A stretch of DNA of 64,000 nt, from assembly GCA_038748775.1 (NCBI GenBank), contig JBCDIT010000017.1, positions 6,017 through 70,016 on the forward strand, read 5' to 3'. Origin of the DNA: DAIQNV01 sp038748775 (GTDB lineage Bacteria > Planctomycetota > Phycisphaerae > Phycisphaerales > UBA1924). Below, in pieces: positions 36,877 through 44,722 of this stretch (positions are counted from its first letter, which is position 1; every line of letters starts with the position of its first letter). The notes under the pieces are model-generated. The model worked only from the letters and a program-made list of their open reading frames with translations, did no database searches and was not told the origin of the DNA. The position numbers and the translations under genes are program-made.

Positions 36877-38196
36877 ATGAGAAAGAACGTTCGTATTAAG
36901 AGTTATGAAATCGGTCTCTCGTTCCGCCACGGCGACCTCCGCAAGGTCCTCGGACCGGGCACGCACCGGACTTGGACCTTCGGGGGCACCCACACGATCG
37001 ACGTCGTCGACACGCTTCGCCCCAAGTTCACCCACGAGCACGTCGAGACGCTCGCCCGAGACTCCCGCCTCGCCTCGCTCCTCAAGGTCGTTGACCTCAA
37101 GGAGTCGGACGTGGCATTGGTCTGGATCGATGGCCGACTCAGTGAAGTCCTGGACCCAGGTCTCCACGCCTACTGGAAGTCACCTCGAATCCAGATCGAC
37201 AAGTTCAACGCCGGTCACGCCGAGGTCGAGCACCCCCAGCTCGCCGACCTTGTTCGCGACGAGCGGTTCGCGCCAAGGGTCGAAGTCGTCGATCTCGCCG
37301 AAGACGATCGAGCGATCGTCTGGGTCGACGGACGGATCCACTCCGTGCTCGGCCCGGGACTGCACGCGTTCTGGAAGAGCGCCGGCAGGATCGATATCGA
37401 GCGGTACAACGTCAACGACCATCGCTTGGATCACGACAAACTCGAGGCGATCGTTGCGTTCCCGCAGAGCGTGAAGTGGCTCAACGGCATCCGCGTGGAT
37501 GACCACGAGCGCGTCATGCTCTTCCGGGACGGTTCACTCGTGGGTCAACTGGACGCCGGGCACTTCGTCTACTGGCGAGGCGGTCCGGCGGTCACGTGGA
37601 AGGCGGTTGACATGCGCGAGCAGGTCTCCGACGTCCAGGGCCAGGAGATCATGACACAGGACAAAGTCACCCTGCGCATGAATCTGCTTGTCACGCACCG
37701 TGTCACCGACCCGGTGCAGGCGGTCACCGGCGTAGCCGATTGGAGCCAGTCCCTGTACCGCGAGGCCCAGCTCGAGCTCCGCGCCGCCGTCGGCGGGAGG
37801 ACACTCGACAAGCTGCTGACCGACAAGGACGAAGTCGGCAACGAGATCAAAGCCAATCTCGGAGCACGAGCCTCCGAGTTCGGCGTCACCATCTCCAGTG
37901 TCGGCCTGCGCGACATCATCCTCCCCGGGGACATGAAAGTGATCCTCAACGAGGTCATCGTCGCTCAGAAGCAGGCCGAGGCCAACGTGATCCGGCGCCG
38001 CGAAGAGACCGCCGCGGCCCGGAGCCAGGCGAACACCGCAAGGCTCCTCTCGGAGAACCCTGCGCTCGCTCGGATGAAGGAACTCGAGGCCCTGCAAGAC
38101 ATCCTTGCCGGCGCCAACGTCACCTTCGTGTTCGGTTCGGGCGACCTCGCCGACCAGGTCAGGGGCCTCACGAAAGCCGAGGCGCCAGACAACTAA
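36877..38196 (+). CDS. Slipin-family SPFH/band-7 protein with N-terminal repeats
   Basis: A 439-aa protein with AAAGGAGG 6 nt before ATG. Four related N-terminal segments of about 42 residues occur at ~7-48, 70-111, 135-178 and 203-247 (signature ...VWIDGRLSEVLDPGLHAYWK / VWVDGRIHSVLGPGLHAFWK). The last runs into the SPFH core (QEIMTQDKVTLRMNLLVTHRV, ELRAAVGGRTLDKLL, ILPGDMKVILNEVIVAQKQAEANVIRRREETAAARS). The C-terminal helix is coiled-coil. There is no clear transmembrane segment, so membrane attachment would be peripheral or via oligomers. The family builds ring-like membrane scaffolds. From literature memory, slipins occur in some RtcR-controlled RNA-repair operons. Confidence 0.88.
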   Translation: MRKNVRIKSYEIGLSFRHGDLRKVLGPGTHRTWTFGGTHTIDVVDTLRPKFTHEHVETLARDSRLASLLKVVDLKESDVALVWIDGRLSEVLDPGLHAYWKSPRIQIDKFNAGHAEVEHPQLADLVRDERFAPRVEVVDLAEDDRAIVWVDGRIHSVLGPGLHAFWKSAGRIDIERYNVNDHRLDHDKLEAIVAFPQSVKWLNGIRVDDHERVMLFRDGSLVGQLDAGHFVYWRGGPAVTWKAVDMREQVSDVQGQEIMTQDKVTLRMNLLVTHRVTDPVQAVTGVADWSQSLYREAQLELRAAVGGRTLDKLLTDKDEVGNEIKANLGARASEFGVTISSVGLRDIILPGDMKVILNEVIVAQKQAEANVIRRREETAAARSQANTARLLSENPALARMKELEALQDILAGANVTFVFGSGDLADQVRGLTKAEAPDN

Positions 38197-38200
38197 ACGC

Positions 38201-38228
38201 GTCCCCGCCGTCGGAAGGCGGCGGGGAC
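38201..38228 (+). terminator. Terminator-like hairpin after slipin
   Basis: GTCCCCGCCG and CGGCGGGGAC form a perfect 10-bp stem with an 8-nt loop, followed by ATTTCC. It starts 4 bp after the slipin stop and ends 10 bp before the tRNA-Gln gene. Confidence 0.65.
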
Positions 38229-38238
38229 ATTTCCGAGT

Positions 38239-38312
38239 AGCCCTGTAGCTCAGCGGATGAGAGCACCGCGCTTTGATCGCGGGGGTCGCAGGTTCGAATC
38301 CTGCCGGGGCTG
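38239..38312 (+). tRNA. tRNA-Gln(UUG)
   Basis: Canonical cloverleaf: acceptor AGCCCTG with CGGGGCT (one U-G pair), U8, D stem GCTC/GAGC with loop AGCGGATGA, anticodon stem CCGCG/CGCGG with loop CTTTGAT (anticodon TTG), variable GGGTC, T stem GCAGG/CCTGC with loop TTCGAAT, discriminator G. CCA is not encoded. It sits between slipin and the phosphoesterase, 26 bp before the latter's start. Confidence 0.9.
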
Positions 38313-38337
38313 TTCACCTTTGCGAAAGGACTTCACA

Positions 38338-39108
38338 GTGGATCGGGATTATTTCACCGCAGATCTCCACCTCGGACACCTCAACATTTTGAAGCACGCC
38401 GCGCGGACCGAGTTCATGACCGACGAAGACCGTGCCGCGTTCGAACGCGCTCAGACGGACGCGAAAGCCCCCCAACGCTGGCGTCCGTCGCAACGATCCC
38501 TCGATCGCATGGACGCCCGGCTCATCGAGCGCATCAACTCCATCGTTCCCGCCGAAGCAACGCTCTGGGTCATCGGCGACTTCGTCATGACCCGCGAGAG
38601 CCGCGTGGTGGCCAAGTACCGGAGCCAGATCAACTGCGCCGACGTCCGCATCGTCTGGGGCAACCACGATTCGCGGAACGCGACCCGCCCCCACGTCAAC
38701 GGCGCCTACGACGTCACCACGCTCCATATCGCCCCCCAACGGACCTACACCTCGGGCGAACTCGATGGAGACCGCGAACTCCGCCGGCAATACCGCGAAG
38801 AGTCGGACGGCAGGTCGATACAGAGCGTCTTCCTCAGCCACTACGCCCACGCGGTCTGGAACAAGTCCCACCACGGCGTCTACCACCTCTACGGGCACAG
38901 CCACGGCAACCTCGAATCCTGGCGACAAGAGCACATGCCCAACGCGTTGGCGATGGACATCGGCGTCGACCGTTGGGGCTACCGCCCGGTCGGCTGGTCA
39001 CAGATCGACCAAATCCTCGGCGAGAAACGCGACACCCATCCCCCGCACGTGATCGACCACCACGGCCCACGACGGTGCAGCGAGCCGTGTACCGAAGGAG
39101 CGGCCTGA
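38338..39108 (+). CDS. Calcineurin-like metallophosphoesterase
   Basis: A 256-aa protein. GTG 38338 follows AAAGGA at 8 nt. Metal ligands are complete: D9-x-H11 with H14 (DLHLGH), GDFVM (80-84), GNHD (108-111), SHYAHAVW and YGHSHG near 195. This is the small phosphoesterase group often found in phages and mobile regions. The substrate (phosphodiester or phosphomonoester, RNA end or nucleotide) cannot be told. It is immediately downstream of tRNA-Gln and slipin; a role in trimming RNA ends is inference from that context. Confidence 0.88.
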   Translation: MDRDYFTADLHLGHLNILKHAARTEFMTDEDRAAFERAQTDAKAPQRWRPSQRSLDRMDARLIERINSIVPAEATLWVIGDFVMTRESRVVAKYRSQINCADVRIVWGNHDSRNATRPHVNGAYDVTTLHIAPQRTYTSGELDGDRELRRQYREESDGRSIQSVFLSHYAHAVWNKSHHGVYHLYGHSHGNLESWRQEHMPNALAMDIGVDRWGYRPVGWSQIDQILGEKRDTHPPHVIDHHGPRRCSEPCTEGAA

Positions 39109-39112
39109 ATGG

Positions 39113-42100
39113 TCAGTGAAAGTCCCGGGACACCGCGGCAACCTGAGGAAGCTTCGAGTCGAGCGACTCGATCTTTGCCACGTGCACGTGCACGACCTCG
39201 CCCTGCCGCTCGACTGTTCCTTGCACCAGCAAAATCGTGCTGAGCTTGGCCACGCGACGGAACTTCTCAAAGGTGTCTTTCCAGACCACAAGATTCGCGA
39301 TACCCGTTTCATCCTCCAGCGTGATGAACGTCACGCCCGAGGCCGTTCCCGGTCGCTGACGGCACAGCACCACCCCGGCGACCGACACCTTCTTCTTCGA
39401 TGGGAACCGCAGCTCATCGCGGAGATCCCCGTTGGGCGTCACGCCCCGTTCAGCGAGGTCATCGCGTAGAAACGCCACCGGGTGTTCCTTGAGCGAAAGC
39501 CCGGTCGACGCGTAATCGTGCAGCACCCGGTACACCGGCGCGACCGCCGGCAACCGATCGAGCCCCGCGTCGTCGGTGCCGTCTTGAGCCACAAACAGGG
39601 GCATCGGATCGTCGCGAAGAGGACGAATCTGCCACAACGCCTTCTGCCGATCGAGCCTCATCGATCCAAAGGCGTCGGCCCGAGCCAAGCACCGAAGCCC
39701 CCGGATGCTCACCCCGCTCGCCCGCCACAACGCCTCGACGGTCCCGAACCGCCCCCTCTCCTCTACAGCCCCCTCGATCTTCCGGGCGTCTTCCTCCGAT
39801 AGACCCTTCACGAGCCTCATCCCGAGTCGCAACGCCGGCCCGCTCTGCCCCCAACTCTCGCGACTCCCGGCTCCGTCTCTTCGCCTCTGCCTCTCTCCGG
39901 CTCTCACTTCCAACCGACAATCCCACCCGCTCTCATTCACGTCCACCACGCGTGCCTCTACGCCGTGCTCCTGGGCGTCCCGAACGAGTTGAGCCGGCTG
40001 GTAGAAACCCATCGGCTGGCTGTTGATCAGCGCCGCGACAAACGCGGCAGGGTGGTACCTCTTGAGCCAGGCCGAGACATACACGAGCAAAGCGAAACTG
40101 GCCGCGTGACTCTCGGGAAACCCGTACTCGCTGAACCCCTTGATCTGATCGAAACACCGCTCGGCAAACTCACGGTCGTAACCATTGGCGACCATGCCTT
40201 CGATCAGGTGCGCCCCGTACCGAGCGATCGCGTTGCCCTTGCGTTTCCAAGCCGCCATCGCACGCCGGAGCCCGTCGGCCTCATCGGGCGTGAAGCCGGC
40301 CGCGACGATCGCGAGTTGCATCGCCTGCTCTTGGAAGAGAGGAACACCGAGCGTCCGACCGAGGACATCCTCGACGTCAGGACTCGGATACGACACCGGC
40401 TCGACGCCCTCACGGCGTCTGAGGTACGGGTGGACCATCCCGCCTTGGATCGGCCCGGGCCTCACAATAGCCACCTCGATCACCAAATCGTAAAAGCAAC
40501 GAGGCTTGAGCCTGGGCAGCATGGACATCTGCGCACGACTCTCGATCTGGAACACACCAACCGTATCCGCGTGAGAGATCATGTCGTAGACGTCATCATC
40601 GGAACGCTCGCGTCCGATGACCTCCGCGAGCGTCAGCTTCGCCCCGCTCTGTCCCGACACTCCGATGCCCCCGAGCAGATCGAACGCCTTGCCGATGCAG
40701 GTCATCATGCCCAGTCCAAGGCAATCGACTTTCAGCATCCCCATCGCATCGATATCGTCCTTATCCCATTCGATAACCGTCCGATCATCCATCGCGGCAT
40801 TCTCGATGGGCACCAGATTCTCGAGTCGACCTTGCGTAATCACAAAGCCTCCAACATGCTGAGACAAATGCCTCGGAAACCCCGCAAGCTCAGAGGCCAA
40901 CCGGATCACGTGGCGCAAAACCGGGTCCGAAGGGTCTAACCCAAGCTCTTCAACACGCTCATCCGTGACCGCTTCCCCCCATCGATCCAGATTCTTCGCG
41001 AGCGCGTCCACACAGTCCTCGGGCAACCCCATCGCCTTGCCAACCTCCCGGATCGCGCTGCGACCTCGGTAGCTGATCACTTCCGCCGTCAGCGCCGCCC
41101 GCTCACGCCCGTACTTGGCGTATATGTACTGGAGCACCTCTTCGCGACGCTCGTGCTCGAAGTCGATATCGATATCAGGCGGCTCCGCCCTCTCACGGCT
41201 CACGAACCGCTCGAACAGCAAGTTGAACTTGGCCGGATCGACCTCGGTGATCCCCAGGCAATAGCACACCGCCGAGTTCGCCGCCCCGCCCCGGCCTTGA
41301 CACAGAATCCCCTGCGAACGAGCGAAGCGAACGATGTCGTAGCACGTCAGGAAATACGCCTCGTATCCCAGTTCCTCGATCAGCGCCAGCTCGTGTCGGA
41401 TCGCGTCCGACGTCTTCTTGGGCACGTCCCCCGAGTACCGACGCTTCGCCCCCACCCACACCTCGCGCTCCAAGTACCGCGTGGGCGTCAGCCCGGGTGG
41501 GCAAGGCTCGGCCGGGTAACGGTACTTGAGCTCATCGAGGCCGAACGCCGACGCCCGCTCTGCGATCTCGAGTGCCCGCGCCACCGCCCGAGGATGAGCC
41601 TCAAAAAGGCGTTCCATCTCGAGGCCTTCTTTGAGATGCCTCTCCGCGTTCGCCTCAAGCCGATGGCCCGCTCGCTCGATCGTGCACCCGTGCCTGATGC
41701 AGGTCAGAACGTCCTGTAAAGCTCGCCTCTCGGGCACGTGATACAACGCCCGGTTCGTCGCGAGCAGAGGCACACCGGTGTACGCGGCGAGATCCGCTAG
41801 CTGGGCCAGCCGCCCCGCGTCGTCCCCCAGATACGCGGGCGCCGCCGCGAGCGACAGGCGATCTGCGAACACCGACTCCAGCCCTCGGACCGCCTGGATG
41901 AACCCGTCATCCAAAGCCACCGGCGGATCGATGATCGCAAGCAGGCCCTCCGAATGCTCGATCAGGTCGTGCAGCGTGAGATGACACTCCCCCTTGGGGG
42001 CCCTCCGCTTTCCGAGCGTCAGCAAACGGCACAGCCTCGAATACGACTCGCGATCGATGGGATACACGATGACATCGGGACCACCGGCACCCGCACCGAA

Positions 42101-42391
42101 CCGGAGCCTTGAGCCAACCGCGAGCGGGATCCCGCACCGCTTCGCCGCCACGTGCGCACGGACCACCCCGGCCAGCGTGTTCGTGTCCGCGATCGACGCG
42201 ACACAGTGCCCCAGTTCCGCGGCCCGCTCGACCAATTCCTCCGGATGACTCCCACCGGTCAGGAAAGTGAAGTTGCTCGTGACCATCAACTCCGCGAACG
42301 CAGGACCACCCGAGTTGGGCGCCGGCTTGGAGTCCCCGGAAGCCGCCTTTGCCGGGTGAGGCCTCAGCTTGGGAAACTCATTCTCTGGCAT
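39113..42391 (-). CDS. dnaE2: Error-prone DNA polymerase III alpha subunit DnaE2
   Basis: A 1092-aa protein. The N-terminal PHP domain is degenerate as in DnaE2 (VTSNFTFLTGGSHPEELVERAAELG and ADTNTLAGVVRAH, missing usual metal His residues). The polymerase active site is PDIDIDFE from residue 405, with neighbouring RGGAANSAVCYCLGIT and HVGGFVIT. The C-terminal OB domain (VSVAGVVLCRQRPGT, FITLEDETGIANLVVW) and the tail ending SRDFH fit the family. It acts in damage-induced mutagenesis with ImuA/ImuB. It starts 3 bp behind the imuB stop, so it is co-transcribed. Confidence 0.95.
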   Translation of the reverse strand: MPENEFPKLRPHPAKAASGDSKPAPNSGGPAFAELMVTSNFTFLTGGSHPEELVERAAELGHCVASIADTNTLAGVVRAHVAAKRCGIPLAVGSRLRFGAGAGGPDVIVYPIDRESYSRLCRLLTLGKRRAPKGECHLTLHDLIEHSEGLLAIIDPPVALDDGFIQAVRGLESVFADRLSLAAAPAYLGDDAGRLAQLADLAAYTGVPLLATNRALYHVPERRALQDVLTCIRHGCTIERAGHRLEANAERHLKEGLEMERLFEAHPRAVARALEIAERASAFGLDELKYRYPAEPCPPGLTPTRYLEREVWVGAKRRYSGDVPKKTSDAIRHELALIEELGYEAYFLTCYDIVRFARSQGILCQGRGGAANSAVCYCLGITEVDPAKFNLLFERFVSRERAEPPDIDIDFEHERREEVLQYIYAKYGRERAALTAEVISYRGRSAIREVGKAMGLPEDCVDALAKNLDRWGEAVTDERVEELGLDPSDPVLRHVIRLASELAGFPRHLSQHVGGFVITQGRLENLVPIENAAMDDRTVIEWDKDDIDAMGMLKVDCLGLGMMTCIGKAFDLLGGIGVSGQSGAKLTLAEVIGRERSDDDVYDMISHADTVGVFQIESRAQMSMLPRLKPRCFYDLVIEVAIVRPGPIQGGMVHPYLRRREGVEPVSYPSPDVEDVLGRTLGVPLFQEQAMQLAIVAAGFTPDEADGLRRAMAAWKRKGNAIARYGAHLIEGMVANGYDREFAERCFDQIKGFSEYGFPESHAASFALLVYVSAWLKRYHPAAFVAALINSQPMGFYQPAQLVRDAQEHGVEARVVDVNESGWDCRLEVRAGERQRRRDGAGSRESWGQSGPALRLGMRLVKGLSEEDARKIEGAVEERGRFGTVEALWRASGVSIRGLRCLARADAFGSMRLDRQKALWQIRPLRDDPMPLFVAQDGTDDAGLDRLPAVAPVYRVLHDYASTGLSLKEHPVAFLRDDLAERGVTPNGDLRDELRFPSKKKVSVAGVVLCRQRPGTASGVTFITLEDETGIANLVVWKDTFEKFRRVAKLSTILLVQGTVERQGEVVHVHVAKIESLDSKLPQVAAVSRDFH

Positions 42392-42394
42392 AGC

Positions 42395-43957
42395 TCAGGC
42401 CCACACACCGTGGACGTACCACCGCCCGTTCTCCAGCCCTCGCGCCACCCAGAGCCACCGCCCGCTTTCGGTGCGCACCGCGAAGTAATCGCGCGTCGCG
42501 TGCGCACGCCGCCACCATTCGGGGGCGATCCGCTCCGGTCCCAAACACACCGTCACCGGCTCATCACCCCCCCGCCACTTCACTCGATGCACCGGACCAT
42601 CGGGCGTCAAGGCCACTACCTCCGCAGCGATCGGATGATCGAACAGCACCGTCGGGCGGTCGTTGCCGATTTCAACCCGCTCAGCAAAGGCTGGGGTTAG
42701 ATCGGCCGGGTACGTCTCGGCCGCGCGTTCGGGCAGGTGCGAATCGACCAAGGCCGCGCGTCGGACACGATCACGGCCGATGCGATTGCCCAGCGTGTCG
42801 AGCAGTTCTTCTCGCGTCCGATCGATATCCGCTGGAGCGATCTCTCCCTGTGCGCCGGCGACTACGTCGCCCTGCTCTTGCCGCACCCGCCCCACAGCTT
42901 TCGTGCGCACGTGAACCGCCTCGACCCCGAAGCCAAGGTGAGCCCGCTCAAGCTTGGGCCTAGCCAGCGACCACACGTGCTTCGCGTCACGGCTCGGCCG
43001 ACCCATCGTCAGCGTCAGCACTTCCGGCTCCAGATCGGAACGCTTGAGCGTGATCTCGATCGATCGCGCCCCACACTCTCGCGTCCGGAGTTGATCCGCC
43101 AGTTCCTCGAGCAACTCGCGCACCGTCAGTTCGATCGCTTCGATCCGATCGGTCGGCCCATCGAAAGCACGTTCGACCGCCGGCGGCGGAGTCGGACGCA
43201 CCGGATCGATGGTCTCGATCGCTTGGCCCAGCGCCTGGTCGAGCCGGAGCAGCAGTTCACTCCCGAAGCGGGCCGGAAGGGTCGACCTCGGCAGATCGTA
43301 CAGCTCACCGACACGTTCAATGCCGACCTCGAGCAAACCATCAACAACCGGTTGCTCAACACGCAAGGCCGCGATGGGCATCGGTGCTAAGGCTTGCCTT
43401 GTGGCGTCGTCGAGCACCTCTCCGCTTTGACCGAACCGCGCGAGCGCCCACGCGGCCCCGAATGTCGGCGCCACTCCCAGGCGAACCTTCAAGCCGAGCC
43501 GCTCGAGACGGCTTTGTGCCGTGCGCACCAAATGAGCCTCGCCCCCAAACACACCGGCACACCCGGTGATGTCGATAAGCAACCCGTCCGGTTCGTCCGG
43601 TGCCACGAGCGGGCTCAGCCTCTGCGCCCAACCAGCGAGCGCTCGTAACGCGGCACGATCGCGTTCTGGGTCGTGCTCTTCCAAACGAACCGATCCCGGA
43701 GGGAACAAGGCTCGCGCCTGGGCAACCGGCATGGCCGGTCGCACACCGGCCGCCGCCGAGCGAGCGCAACACCTGGCAACAACCTGGCGCTGGTGGTCCT
43801 CCCGAGTCAGAAAAAGCAGATCGGAACCGGGCTCACGCCGTGAACGCTCGCGTCTGCGGAAAAGATCTGTCGAGAACGTCGGCATCCACAGGCTGAGTGC
43901 ACGCCGTCCATGTGTCCATCGAGTGTTGGTCTTCGAGACAGTGGTATCGGGTGACAT
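42395..43957 (-). CDS. imuB: ImuB-like Y-family polymerase homologue
   Basis: About 520 aa. The family N-terminus (RALSLWMPTFSTDLFRR) begins around residue 18 from ATG 43957, the only suitable in-frame start before it; this makes a 125-nt overlap with imuA. Seen: HQRQVVARCCARSAAAGVRPAMPVAQARALFP, DGLLIDITGCAGVFGGE, LRVGVAPTFGAAWALARFG-like palm sequence, and an HhH region (GIERVGELYDLPRSTLPARFG). As in ImuB generally, the paired acidic residues for catalysis are not evident. It is an adaptor that links DnaE2 to the clamp. Confidence 0.9.
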   Translation of the reverse strand: MSPDTTVSKTNTRWTHGRRALSLWMPTFSTDLFRRRERSRREPGSDLLFLTREDHQRQVVARCCARSAAAGVRPAMPVAQARALFPPGSVRLEEHDPERDRAALRALAGWAQRLSPLVAPDEPDGLLIDITGCAGVFGGEAHLVRTAQSRLERLGLKVRLGVAPTFGAAWALARFGQSGEVLDDATRQALAPMPIAALRVEQPVVDGLLEVGIERVGELYDLPRSTLPARFGSELLLRLDQALGQAIETIDPVRPTPPPAVERAFDGPTDRIEAIELTVRELLEELADQLRTRECGARSIEITLKRSDLEPEVLTLTMGRPSRDAKHVWSLARPKLERAHLGFGVEAVHVRTKAVGRVRQEQGDVVAGAQGEIAPADIDRTREELLDTLGNRIGRDRVRRAALVDSHLPERAAETYPADLTPAFAERVEIGNDRPTVLFDHPIAAEVVALTPDGPVHRVKWRGGDEPVTVCLGPERIAPEWWRRAHATRDYFAVRTESGRWLWVARGLENGRWYVHGVWA

Positions 43958-44561
43958 GTTCGTGCCGCACGGTCCATCGCCGTGCGTCGTTGGGCTGCCT
44001 TCCTTTGCAGCGCAGGAGTTCGACCGTCCACGTGTGTGCGCGCGCATCGTCCGCGGTCGGTTCGACCAGCCATCGAGTACGGGCCGCGGAGATCTCGCCT
44101 CGCTCGCTCGCGGGGCGAGCCATGAGCGTCGGCGTGCGTCCGGCCGCGGCGGCGAGTTGCAAGCGTCTCGATTCCGCCATCGCGATCCCAGCGCCGTCGG
44201 CGATGACCGCCGCGGCCCCGGGACACCGAGACGCAACATCGGTCGCCCACACCCGCTCGTCATGGCTCGCAGGATCGACGAACACCGAAGACCTGAGGAC
44301 ACCAAGAGTTCCGGGAGCACGTACAAGAGCACGCGGATACAGCCAGCACCGACGCCCAATCCAGAACAGGGCGCCGCCTGGACACTCTGCGAGTGCCCGA
44401 GCAGCAAGCCCGACGAGAACCGTGAGCGGAGGGAATGGGCCAGCCTGAAACCACTCGTGCAAACCGGGCCTGAGTGCGAGCAATTGGGGTGCTTGAGCGA
44501 GGGAGCTGGGTTCGCCCAGATCACTCCCGAGAAATACAGATTCGAGCCCTTCAGTACGCAC
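43833..44561 (-). CDS. imuA: ImuA-like RecA-fold protein
   Basis: A 242-aa protein starting GTG 44561. GLHEWFQAG, PLTVLVGLAARALAECPGGALFWIGRR, VFVDPASHDERVWATDVASRC and AAAVIADGAGIAMAESRRLQLAA follow the ImuA/SulA-like RecA core without a Walker A loop. First gene of the imuA-imuB-dnaE2 cassette. Its 3' end overlaps imuB. A minus-strand promoter TTGACG-N16-TACCCT is possible just upstream. SOS control is expected from the family, but the LexA box of this lineage is not known to me. Confidence 0.8.
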   Translation of the reverse strand: MRTEGLESVFLGSDLGEPSSLAQAPQLLALRPGLHEWFQAGPFPPLTVLVGLAARALAECPGGALFWIGRRCWLYPRALVRAPGTLGVLRSSVFVDPASHDERVWATDVASRCPGAAAVIADGAGIAMAESRRLQLAAAAGRTPTLMARPASERGEISAARTRWLVEPTADDARAHTWTVELLRCKGRQPNDARRWTVRHEHVTRYHCLEDQHSMDTWTACTQPVDADVLDRSFPQTRAFTA

Positions 44562-44617
44562 TACGATAGGGTATTGAAAGTATTTTTACCGTCAAGTCCT
44601 TTGTTCGGGTTTTATGA

Positions 44618-44634
44618 TTGAAAGCGGTTTTCAA
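44618..44634. promoter_or_regulatory. Dyad TTGAAA-N5-TTTCAA
   Basis: Perfect 6-bp arms around GCGGT lie between divergent imuA (57 bp away) and the glucanase-like gene (89 bp away). It could be an operator for either. It is one base too long for the LacI/CcpA cre pattern. Confidence 0.4.
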
Positions 44635-44722
44635 CTCTACGGAGGCGACCTTTCCCGCGCGATACACTGGAAATGTTCCATACACGCGAGTCTGTTGAAG
44701 TCCTTGTCATGAAAGGCGATCC

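Noticed and set aside
36483..36899. 138-codon frame through the tRNA-like element into slipin
   Set aside because: Contains the tRNA-like arms and has no family-like sequence.
44618..44634. CcpA/LacI-type cre site
   Set aside because: The dyad is one base too long for the cre consensus, so it is listed only as an unassigned dyad.
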